Assembly: GCA_004563405.1 (NCBI GenBank)
Contig: SFTH01000010.1
Location: forward strand, 1 to 64,000
DNA length: 64,000 bases
DNA from: a bacterium
GTDB taxonomy: Bacteria; Bacillota; Clostridia; Christensenellales; Aristaeellaceae
Direction of reading: 5' to 3'
Positions 33,862 through 43,188 of this stretch are shown piece by piece. The stretch's first letter is position 1, and every line of letters starts with the position of its first letter. The notes below the pieces were generated by a model. The model had not been told where the DNA came from. It worked only from the letters and a program-made list of their open reading frames with translations, and searched no databases. A program made the position numbers and the translations under genes.

Positions 33862-34773
33862 TTACTTCTTGCCGATCTGCTCGGCAACCTCGGCTGCCAG
33901 GTCGTTGACCTTCTTCTCCAGGCCGTCGCCCATCTTGTAGCGGGTGAAAGCGACGATCTTGGTGCCGGGAGCCTTGGTCTCGATCATCTTGCCCACGCGG
34001 GTCTCGCCGTCCTTGACGAACACCTGCTCCAGCAGGCAGACTTCCTCATAGAACTTGTTGATGCGGCCCTGAACCATCTTCTCGATGATCTTCTCGGGCT
34101 TGCCCTCGTTGCGGGCCTGCGCGGCGAGAATCTCGGTCTCGTGCTGCAGGTGCTCGGGGTTCACCTGGTCGCGGGTCACATACTCGGGAGCCACGGGAGA
34201 AGCGGCAGCGATCTGCAGCGCCACATCGTGCAGAACTTCCTTCACGGTGTCGTTGACTTCGCCCTCGGCCTGAACCAGGACGCCAACCTTGCCGCCCATG
34301 TGGATGTAGGAATCCACGATGCCCTTGTCATAGCGGGCGAAGCGACGCACGGTGATCTTCTCGCCGATCTTGGCGACCTTTTCGGTGATCAGCTCGTTCA
34401 CGGTCTGCTCGGAACCGGCAACCTTGCAGTTCAGCAGGGCCTCGACGTCGGTGGGATTGTCCACGACGATGGTCTTGGCAATGGTCTGCACCATGTCCTT
34501 GAACTCGGGGGTGTTGGCGACGAAGTCGGTCTCGCAGTTGACTTCAACCAGCGCGCCCGCGCCGCACTTCTCGCAGATGTAAGCGCCGACGACGCCTTCC
34601 GCCGCGATGCGGCTCTGCTTCTTGGCGGCCTTGGCCAGGCCCTTTTCGCGGAGATAGTCAATCGCCTTCTCGATGTCGCCGTCGCAGGCAGCCAGGGCCT
34701 TCTTGCAGTCCATCATGCCGCAACCGGTACGGCCGCGCAGATCCATAACGACTTTTGCGGAAATCTCAGCCAT
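33862..34773 (-). CDS. tsf: Translation elongation factor Ts
   Basis: EF-Ts recharges EF-Tu with GTP. The 303-residue protein has the N-terminal UBA-like domain with LRGRTGCGMMDCKKAL near 12, then VEVNCETDFVANT near 75, and the C-terminal dimerisation region HMGGKVGVLVQAEGE near 150. A CxxC pair (YICEKCGAG near 64) replaces the more usual segment before the core; its meaning is unknown. The ATG follows AGGAGG. Gene order rpsB-tsf is universal in bacteria. Confidence 0.97.
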   Translation of the reverse strand: MAEISAKVVMDLRGRTGCGMMDCKKALAACDGDIEKAIDYLREKGLAKAAKKQSRIAAEGVVGAYICEKCGAGALVEVNCETDFVANTPEFKDMVQTIAKTIVVDNPTDVEALLNCKVAGSEQTVNELITEKVAKIGEKITVRRFARYDKGIVDSYIHMGGKVGVLVQAEGEVNDTVKEVLHDVALQIAAASPVAPEYVTRDQVNPEHLQHETEILAAQARNEGKPEKIIEKMVQGRINKFYEEVCLLEQVFVKDGETRVGKMIETKAPGTKIVAFTRYKMGDGLEKKVNDLAAEVAEQIGKK

Positions 34774-34878
34774 TTTGTGTATCCTCCTGAAATTAAAGTG
34801 GGGAAGGGAACTTGCGCCCCTACGCGATGCATGCGGCATCCGGACGGAGCCGTTTGTCGCATGCGGGAATATTGAGTT

Positions 34879-35607
34879 TTATTCAGCGGCCTCGGCAACG
34901 GGAGCGACTTCCTCTTCGGTCTGCTCGCCCTGCTTGCCTTCCAGAACGGCGTCCGCCAGCTTGCCGGCGATCAGCTTCACGGCGCGGATGGCGTCGTCGT
35001 TGCCGGGGATGACGTAGTCGATTTCATCGGGGTCGCAGTTGGTGTCGACGATGGCGACGATCGGGATGCCCAAGATGCGGGCTTCCTGCACGGCGATGCG
35101 CTCCTTGCGGGGATCCACAACGAACAGCGCGCCGGGCAGCTTCTTCATCTCGCGGATGCCGCCCAGGTTCTTCAGCAGCTTCTCGCGCTCTGCGCACAGC
35201 TTGATGACTTCCTTCTTGGGAAGCACTTCGAACTGGCCGTCCTTCTCCATCTTGTCGATCTCGTTGAGCTTCTTGATGCGGGTCTGGATGGTGCGGAAGT
35301 TGGTCAGCGTGCCGCCCAGCCAGCGATTGTTCACGAAGTACATGCCGCAGCGCTTGGCTTCCGCTTCGATGGATTCCTGCGCCTGCTTCTTGGTGCCGAC
35401 GAACAGGACGGACTTGCCTTCCATCGCCAGGTCGCGTACGAACATGTAGGCCTCGTCGATCTTGCGAACGGTCTTCTGCAGGTCGATGATGTAGATGCCG
35501 TTGCGCTCGGTGAAGATGTACTGCGCCATCTTCGGGTTCCAGCGGCGGGTCTGGTGGCCGAAGTGCACGCCGGCCTCCAGCAGCTGCTTCATGGAAATAA
35601 CTGCCAT
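34879..35607 (-). CDS. rpsB: 30S ribosomal protein S2
   Basis: The 242-residue S2 protein begins MAVISMKQLLEAGVHFGH with RRWNPKMAQYIF following, and has VGTKKQAQESIEAEA near 70, NNRWLGGTLTNF near 93, and VVDPRKERIAVQEA near 165, ending in an acidic tail (QTEEEVAPVAEAAE). The ATG follows GGAGG by 8 nt. It heads the long gene string running leftward to polC. Confidence 0.98.
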   Translation of the reverse strand: MAVISMKQLLEAGVHFGHQTRRWNPKMAQYIFTERNGIYIIDLQKTVRKIDEAYMFVRDLAMEGKSVLFVGTKKQAQESIEAEAKRCGMYFVNNRWLGGTLTNFRTIQTRIKKLNEIDKMEKDGQFEVLPKKEVIKLCAEREKLLKNLGGIREMKKLPGALFVVDPRKERIAVQEARILGIPIVAIVDTNCDPDEIDYVIPGNDDAIRAVKLIAGKLADAVLEGKQGEQTEEEVAPVAEAAE

Positions 35608-35734
35608 TTGGGGTTCCTCCTTTGTTTTTAAACCTCCCTGTTCTTCATCTTCGAACGGCACCCCGGAGCTTCCGGAGCAACCGCCGCACGAATCGGAGCA
35701 GGTGTGTTCTGGATCTGAAATTCGATCCTGAAAG

Positions 35735-35763
35735 ATTATATCACAAGCATGCCCTGAAAACAA
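35735..35763 (-). promoter_or_regulatory. Promoter of the rpsB-tsf gene string (extended -10)
   Basis: TTGTTT (35763-35758), a 17-bp spacer and TGATATAAT (-10 at 35740-35735) leave a leader of about 120 nt before rpsB. The leader could hold an S2 autoregulatory structure, but I cannot identify one. Confidence 0.7.
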
Positions 35764-35818
35764 GGCGAAAATGTTAAATTTGACGGGAAACCGGGCGGCA
35801 TGCGCCTATTTCCCGATC

Positions 35819-35861
35819 AAAAAGCGTGCGCCGGCCACCCGCCGCGGCGGATGACCGGCGC
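35819..35861 (-). terminator. Rho-independent terminator after uppP
   Basis: A long GC-rich stem (outer arms GCGCCGG/CCGGCGC, inner arms CCGCC/GGCGG) is followed by GCTTTTT on the minus strand, 19 bp after the uppP stop. Confidence 0.8.
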
Positions 35862-35879
35862 ATCAGACTGTGCGCAGTC

Positions 35880-36686
35880 TCAAATCAATTCAACGAAGTG
35901 GAACACATACTTGTTCAGCAGCAGCAGCGTTCCCAGAAGGAAGGTGTACGCCGCGAACACATTCATGCTCACCTTGCGGATCAGGGCCAGGAAGCCCTTG
36001 ATGGCGATCAGGCCGAAGGCCGCCGCCGCCAGAACGCCCACGACGGTGGGGAGCAGATCAATGCGTCCGCCCAGGCCGTCAAAGAGCACGTCCTTGAGAT
36101 CCAGCACCGCGGAGCCCAGAATCGCGGGAATGGACATCAGAAAGGCGAAATCCGCCGCGCGCTTGCGGGAGAGGCCGCTGGCCACGCCGCCGGAGATGGT
36201 GCTGCCGGAGCGGGACAGGCCGGGCAGAATCGCCACCGCCTGCATTGCGCCCATGGCCAGCGCGTCGGTCCAGCGGATGTCCTTGTGCAGGCTGTGGTTG
36301 CGGCGGCGATGCCTGTTGATGGCGGTGCCGGTCACCAGCACAACGCTGGTGAGGTAGAAGGACCAGATGATGAACTTGCCCTCGAAGGCAGCGTCAAAGT
36401 CCACCACCAGCGCGGCCACCACCGCGGGGATGGTCGCCACGACCAGCCACTTCAGCTCAGATTTGATCGGGTGGCAGATCATGTTCCAGATGCGCTTCCA
36501 GTACACCGCAAACACGGCCACCAGCGTGCCGAAGTGCAGAAGGATGTTCAGCGTCAGGAGGCTGCCGTTTTCCGAGGAGATGCCCATCAGCTTTTCAATG
36601 ATGAGCAGATGGCCCGAAGAACTGATGGGCAAAAACTCCGTCAGTCCCTGTACCGCGCCCAGAATAAAGGCCTGAAGCGTATTCAT
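35880..36686 (-). CDS. uppP: Undecaprenyl-diphosphatase (UppP/BacA)
   Basis: UppP recycles the undecaprenyl carrier by removing a phosphate; overexpression gives bacitracin resistance. The 268-residue membrane protein has the two signature regions: LTEFLPISSSGHLLI near 15 and PGLSRSGSTISGGVASGL near 160, plus about eight spans. It lies downstream of leuS on the same strand and is followed by a strong terminator. It functions with UppS, encoded 4 kb away. Confidence 0.95.
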   Translation of the reverse strand: MNTLQAFILGAVQGLTEFLPISSSGHLLIIEKLMGISSENGSLLTLNILLHFGTLVAVFAVYWKRIWNMICHPIKSELKWLVVATIPAVVAALVVDFDAAFEGKFIIWSFYLTSVVLVTGTAINRHRRRNHSLHKDIRWTDALAMGAMQAVAILPGLSRSGSTISGGVASGLSRKRAADFAFLMSIPAILGSAVLDLKDVLFDGLGGRIDLLPTVVGVLAAAAFGLIAIKGFLALIRKVSMNVFAAYTFLLGTLLLLNKYVFHFVELI

Positions 36687-36765
36687 ACAATCACCTCTCT
36701 GTGCAAATGTGCGTCCGCGGCAGCGGGGGCGGCAGCGGACGCGAATTGTGCAATCGGGTTTGTTC

Positions 36766-39183
<2,418 letters not shown>

Positions 39184-39230
39184 GCAGACAGACGCTCCTT
39201 TTGCATTGATACTTGGCCGGTTTCGGCTCG

Positions 39231-39448
39231 AAAAAATAAAACCTCCGTCCCAATGAAAGAGACGGAAGGCAAGCCTTTCGCGGTACCACTCTTTGTTGAT
39301 CTGTAAAGATCCCCTCGACGCCGGATAACGGCGGCAGCCGCCCGCGTGCGGGATGCTCAGGAATGAGTTCGGCGGGTGAAAGCGTTGCCTCGCAGCGACC
39401 GGCAATTCTCTGAAGCTCTGTAATCCGCTTACTGCTTTCCTTCTCAGC
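39231..39448 (-). promoter_or_regulatory. T-box riboswitch, leucine-specific (CUC specifier)
   Basis: On the minus strand the leader carries the conserved T-box AGAGTGGTACCGCG (39292-39279). A terminator follows: a 9-bp stem (39242-39250 with 39261-39269) and then TTTTATTTTTT. Stem I contains GAACTC, giving the leucine codon CTC as specifier (39367-39365). Uncharged tRNA-Leu should pair with specifier and T-box and favour the antiterminator, raising leuS expression on leucine starvation. Confidence 0.93.
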
Positions 39449-39454
39449 TCTTTC

Positions 39455-39483
39455 ATTATAAAAGTGCGGAGAATACTTGTCAA
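39455..39483 (-). promoter_or_regulatory. Consensus sigma-A promoter of the leuS T-box transcript
   Basis: Perfect TTGACA (39483-39478) and TATAAT (39460-39455) with a 17-bp spacer, the best promoter in the window. Confidence 0.92.
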
Positions 39484-39508
39484 GTTAAAAGACGCTGCGC
39501 GCAGATGC

Positions 39509-39542
39509 AAAAGAAGAGGGGATCCGTCCTGCAGATCCCCTC
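39509..39542 (-). terminator. Rho-independent terminator after secG
   Basis: The 9-bp stem GAGGGGATC/GATCCCCTC with a 9-nt loop is followed by TTCTTTT on the minus strand. Confidence 0.8.
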
Positions 39543-39567
39543 AAATCTCGAAGCGGGTCAAAACCGG

Positions 39568-39963
39568 TCAGTTCGCGGCGGTTTCCTCAGCGGTTTCCTC
39601 AGAAACGTCCTCGGTGCCGTCGGCCTCAACGGCGGCCACTTCCTCGTTGGCGGCGTCCTGCGCGGCGTCCACGGCCTCGGTGATCACGGTATCCAGATCT
39701 GCGGTCTTGGCGGAATTGCCGTTGTGGGAAACGATGATGGTGGTGGCGATGGCGAGCACAATGAACACGACGGCGCAGATCTTGGTGATCTTCGCCAGCT
39801 TGGCGTCTATGCCCTTGGCCTTGCTCTTGCCGAAGAACGTCTCAGCGCCGCCGGAAATGGCGCCCAGTCCCTGGCGCTGGCCCTGCTGCATCAACACCGC
39901 TGCAATCAGCACGATGGAGACCAGAATCAACACAATATCAAGAATAATGGACAAAGCGGTCAT
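39568..39963 (-). CDS. secG: Preprotein translocase subunit SecG
   Basis: SecG is a small accessory part of the SecYEG export channel. The 131-residue protein has two membrane spans (about 5-24 and 60-78) around the conserved loop MQQGQRQGLGAISGGAETFFG. The C-terminal 45 residues are an acidic Ala/Glu/Thr-rich tail, an unusual extension since most SecG proteins end soon after the second span. The ATG at 39963 follows GGAGG. It is monocistronic, with its own promoter and terminator. Confidence 0.93.
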   Translation of the reverse strand: MTALSIILDIVLILVSIVLIAAVLMQQGQRQGLGAISGGAETFFGKSKAKGIDAKLAKITKICAVVFIVLAIATTIIVSHNGNSAKTADLDTVITEAVDAAQDAANEEVAAVEADGTEDVSEETAEETAAN

Positions 39964-40005
39964 GAAGACATCCTCCTTAAGCGTATCAACGCAACATACT
40001 CGAAT

Positions 40006-40034
40006 ATTATAGCATGCTTTTCGCAGGAACGCAA
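40006..40034 (-). promoter_or_regulatory. Promoter of secG (extended -10)
   Basis: TTGCGT (40034-40029), a 17-bp spacer and TGCTATAAT (-10 at 40011-40006), 43 bp before secG. Confidence 0.65.
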
Positions 40035-40079
40035 GATTATTTTCCTTTTTTTTGCACATTTTCTCGCAAATTCCCGCAG

Positions 40080-40109
40080 TTGACAGCCGGCGCAGGCTTG
40101 TGCTATGCT
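40080..40109 (+). promoter_or_regulatory. Promoter of the ROK kinase gene (extended -10)
   Basis: TTGACA (40080-40085), an 18-bp spacer and TGCTATGCT (-10 at 40104-40109). Confidence 0.7.
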
Positions 40110-40140
40110 GAAAAAAACGCGATCACTGGAGGGTATGTGC

Positions 40141-41139
40141 ATGATGCGGGTGCTTGGACTGGACATCGGCGGCACGAAGTGCGCCGCGCTGCTGGCGGAT
40201 TGCGGCGAGCAGATGAGCATCGTGGAGAAGCTGCGCTTTGAGACGCGCACGGACCTGGGCTTTGAATATATAAAGAAGAAACTTCTCGAGGCCGCGGGCG
40301 CGCTGATCTGCAGGTCCCGCACGCCGGTGCGCGCCATCGGCGTCAGCTGCGGCGGGCCGCTCAATTCCCGCACCGGCGTGGTGCAGTCCCCGCCGAATCT
40401 GCCCGGCTGGGACGGCGTGCCCATCGTCTCCATCCTCCAGGAGGCCTTTGGTATTCCCGCCTTTCTGCAGAACGACGCCAACGCCTGCGCGCTGGTGGAG
40501 TGGAAGTACGGCGCGGGCCGGGGCGCGGAGGACATGGTGTTTCTCACCATGGGAACGGGCATGGGCGCGGGCGTGATCGCGGGCGGCCGGCTCCTGCGGG
40601 GCGCCCGGGACATGGCCGGAGAGGTGGGCCACCTGCGCCTGGAGCCGGACGGCCCCGTGGGCTATGGCAAGGCCGGCTCCTTCGAGGGCTTCGCCAGTGG
40701 CGGCGGAATCGCGCGCCTCGCGGCGCAACTGCGGCGGGACTGGACGCGCGCAGGCGAGCGGGTGAACTGGGCGGAGGCGGACGAAGAACTCACGACCCGG
40801 ACGCTTGCGGACTACGCCCGGCAGGGCGATGCGCACGCGCTGCGGCTGTTCGAGGCGGCGGGAGAGTACCTCGGTCAGGGAATTGCGATCCTCGCGGACG
40901 TGCTTAACCCGGAGCGCGTGATCATCGGCGGCGTCTACATGCGCTGCGAGGAGCTCCTGAAGCCCTCCATGTGGCGCGCCATACGCCGGGAGGCGCTGCC
41001 CCACTGCTGGCAGGAGCTGCAGGTGCTTCCCGCCGGCACCGGCGAGCAGATCGGCGACTTCGCCGCGGCGATGGTGGCGGTTTACGGGCTGGAGAGCGCC
41101 GGGGAGCGCGGCGATGTGCAACAGACGTCGGCCGGATGA
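40141..41139 (+). CDS. ROK-family sugar kinase lacking the zinc motif
   Basis: The 332-residue protein has the ROK fold: LGLDIGGTKCAALLAD at the N-terminus (phosphate-binding), catalytic Asp in NDANACALVEW near 118, and LTMGTGMGAGVI near 139. It probably phosphorylates a hexose or N-acyl-hexosamine in the cytoplasm. The usual zinc-binding CxCGxxGC segment is replaced by GYGKAGSFEGFASG near 176, so it lacks those Cys. There is no N-terminal helix-turn-helix, which argues for a kinase rather than a repressor. The ATG at 40141 is 8 nt after GGAGG. Confidence 0.85.
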   Translation: MMRVLGLDIGGTKCAALLADCGEQMSIVEKLRFETRTDLGFEYIKKKLLEAAGALICRSRTPVRAIGVSCGGPLNSRTGVVQSPPNLPGWDGVPIVSILQEAFGIPAFLQNDANACALVEWKYGAGRGAEDMVFLTMGTGMGAGVIAGGRLLRGARDMAGEVGHLRLEPDGPVGYGKAGSFEGFASGGGIARLAAQLRRDWTRAGERVNWAEADEELTTRTLADYARQGDAHALRLFEAAGEYLGQGIAILADVLNPERVIIGGVYMRCEELLKPSMWRAIRREALPHCWQELQVLPAGTGEQIGDFAAAMVAVYGLESAGERGDVQQTSAG

Positions 41140-41482
41140 GAAGGAAAGCGTTCCTGCGCAAAGCGCTCTTCCGGGAGGCGCAAAACCATACACGGGAGCT
41201 GGCCGGACGGTTTTCTCCGGCTGGTGATCGGGAGAAACGTGCAGTAGATTTGCCTCAAGAGAATTGATGGAATCCGTTTCCTGGTCGACTTTCAGATGAA
41301 ATTCAACCCGGGAGAGGAGCAATTTGTCTCCCGCCCCGCCTGCAGGCCAATGTATACTGCCGCCGGTGCGTGCCTTCGGCGTGAAGGATTGGCCCAACTC
41401 GTTTGATTCGGCCACTGCAAAGACAAAACCGACGCCCATGCGCGTCGGTTTTGTCTTTGCAATGGCAGTGTGCTCTGCGGAT
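41140..41482. other. Convergent gene-free gap between the ROK kinase and rsmI genes
   Basis: The 343-bp gap has no credible gene. It contains an imperfect hairpin (about 41210-41241), a small one (GGGAGA/TCTCCC, 41311-41333) and a perfect 20-bp stem at 41416-41461 that probably ends rsmI transcription. Confidence 0.6.
41416..41461. terminator. Perfect 20-bp hairpin between convergent genes
   Basis: The arms 41416-41435 and 41442-41461 are fully complementary (TGCAAAGACAAAACCGACGC and its reverse complement) with a 6-nt loop. The arms include AAAACC/GGTTTT rather than a free T-tract. It lies 21 bp after the rsmI stop codon. Confidence 0.65.
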
Positions 41483-42343
41483 TCACTCCTCTTCAAACAT
41501 CTCCTGTATCCGCAGCTTGGCCCGGTAGACCTCGTTGCGCGGACAGCCGGATTCGATGGCCGCCTGGGCCGCCTCGGCAATGGAACATTCGTCGTTGAGA
41601 ATTGCCGCGAGCATTGCGACCGTCGCGTCCAGCGGCGGCCTCTTTTCTTCCTCCGGCGGCAGGGCGGAGAGATCGGCCACGATGCAGTATTCCCCCTTCT
41701 CCACGCTGGGGTTGGCTTCCAGCATGGAGAGCACCTCGCCTGCGCCGCCGCGGTAGATGCGCTCGAACTTCTTGGTCAGGTCGGAGCACACGCACAGCTG
41801 GCAGCCCGGCCAGTCCTCGCAGATCTGGTGCACCAGCTCGCACAGCCGGTGGGGGGACTCGTAGAGCACGCACACCGGCACGCCCGTCCGGCGGATGGCG
41901 CGCAGCTTCTCCCGCAGAAACTTCTTCTCCCGGGGCAGAAAGCCGAAGAAGGCGAATTCCTTCGCGTCAAAGCCCGAGGCCGAGAGCGCCGTGGCCACCG
42001 CCGAGGGGCCGGAGACCGGCTCCACGGGAATGCCCGCCTCCCAGCAGGCGCGCACCAGCAGATGCCCGGGGTCGGAGATGCCCGGCGTGCCCGCGTCGCA
42101 GGTCAGCGCCACGGTCAGATCCTCCGCAAGCATGCGCTCCACGATCTGCGGGGCCTTGTCCTCCTCGTTGTGCCGGTGGCAGGAGAGCATGGGCTTCTTC
42201 AGGTCGAAGTGGTTCAAAAGCTTCATCGTCACCCGGGTGTCCTCGGCAGCGATCAGATCGGCGCGTTCCAGCGCCTCCCGCATCCGCGGCGTGAGGTCGT
42301 TCAGGTTTCCGATGGGCGTGGCGACGACGTAGAGCTTGGGCAT
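41483..42343 (-). CDS. rsmI: 16S rRNA (cytidine1402-2'-O)-methyltransferase
   Basis: RsmI 2'-O-methylates C1402 in the decoding centre of 16S rRNA using SAM. The 286-residue protein has the tetrapyrrole-methylase-type fold: VATPIGNLNDLTPRM at the start, AEDTRVT near 34, TCDAGTPGISDPG near 79, GPSAVATALSASGF near 110, FFGFLPREKKF near 130, and YESPHRL near 158. The ATG at 42343 follows GAGGAG. It ends a run of RNA-modification genes that also includes rsmH, a partner in m4Cm1402 formation. Confidence 0.95.
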   Translation of the reverse strand: MPKLYVVATPIGNLNDLTPRMREALERADLIAAEDTRVTMKLLNHFDLKKPMLSCHRHNEEDKAPQIVERMLAEDLTVALTCDAGTPGISDPGHLLVRACWEAGIPVEPVSGPSAVATALSASGFDAKEFAFFGFLPREKKFLREKLRAIRRTGVPVCVLYESPHRLCELVHQICEDWPGCQLCVCSDLTKKFERIYRGGAGEVLSMLEANPSVEKGEYCIVADLSALPPEEEKRPPLDATVAMLAAILNDECSIAEAAQAAIESGCPRNEVYRAKLRIQEMFEEE

Positions 42344-42402
42344 ATTTGTTCTCCTCATGAAACAGCTTCATTTCCTGCGCGCGCTTTCCGCGCGACAGGG
42401 CC

Positions 42403-43188
42403 TTATTGCGCCTCCAGAATAAAAAACAGCTCGTTTTCCTCCGTGAAGCGCGCGGCGATGCGCCGGTTCTCGGGCAGGTGGCCCTCCATCCAGGCGGCGT
42501 AGTTTCCCTCCATGCCCACGTTGCGCCCGCTCAGCGTGCGGGTGGGAAAGGAGACCGCCAGGTATTTCGCGTTTGCGGCGTGCATCACATCCAGCGCCGC
42601 GCCGCGCCTCTGGCGTTCCAGCAGCGGCAGAATCTTAAGCAGCAGCGCAAGGTCATAGCGCTCCTTTGGAACCGCGCTCTCGCACAGCAGATCGGCGCAG
42701 ACGGCGCGAACCGGCAGGCCGTAGTTCGTCGCGCAGGCGTTGATGCTGACTACGGCCTCGCCGGAGACGTCCACGCCCACGCAGGATATGCCCCGCGCGC
42801 CCAGGTACAGCGGATTCAGCCCGCAGGCCAGATCCAGCACCGAGGCGGGCGCGCCGGTGACCTTAAAGATGCGTTCATACATCCCGTCCATGCGCGCGAG
42901 CGGCAGGCGCTCCCGGGTGGAGGCGTGGCGGGTGAGCGCACGCTCCAGATCCGCTTCGCTGCGCCCGCCCGCGGCCCAGTCGCGCATATCCCGCAGGCAG
43001 GCGGCGGATTCATCCCGGGTCAGAAACGCGCCGGTCAGGCCGTGCAGCTGCTCCCGGGCCGCCTTCTCCGCGTCCCTGGGCTTTCTGTACTTCTGCAGGC
43101 ATTCGGCGTAGATGCGCCGCACGGCGTCCGGGCACACGCCCTGATAGTTCTTCGAATGCAGCAGCTTTTCCAGCATCGGATCATTCAT
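42403..43188 (-). CDS. ArmA/Rmt-like 16S rRNA (guanine1405-N7) methyltransferase homologue
   Basis: The 261-residue SAM methyltransferase resembles the aminoglycoside-resistance G1405 methyltransferases (ArmA, RmtA-H, FmrO family) over nearly its whole length. Shared features are a helical N-terminus (LEKLLHSKNYQGV), STRERLPLARMDGMYERIF near 90, the SAM motif SVLDLACGLNPLYL near 115, DLALLLKILPLLERQ near 180, and the catalytic-region VSFPTRTLSGRNVGMEGNY near 212. By family, it should methylate N7 of G1405 in the 30S A site and block 4,6-linked aminoglycosides. The gene overlaps the upstream tgt-like gene by 8 nt. It lies in a housekeeping cluster with no mobile-element signs. Confidence 0.82.
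   Translation of the reverse strand: MNDPMLEKLLHSKNYQGVCPDAVRRIYAECLQKYRKPRDAEKAAREQLHGLTGAFLTRDESAACLRDMRDWAAGGRSEADLERALTRHASTRERLPLARMDGMYERIFKVTGAPASVLDLACGLNPLYLGARGISCVGVDVSGEAVVSINACATNYGLPVRAVCADLLCESAVPKERYDLALLLKILPLLERQRRGAALDVMHAANAKYLAVSFPTRTLSGRNVGMEGNYAAWMEGHLPENRRIAARFTEENELFFILEAQ

Noticed and set aside
34829..34864. Terminator between rpsB and tsf
   Set aside because: The inverted repeat GCATGCG/CGCATGC has only 7 bp, a long loop and no T-tract, and rpsB-tsf are normally co-transcribed.
42403..43188. Recently acquired resistance gene on a mobile element
   Set aside because: No insertion sequence, integron or plasmid gene is near, composition matches neighbours, and the gene overlaps the upstream one, all favouring a resident chromosomal gene.
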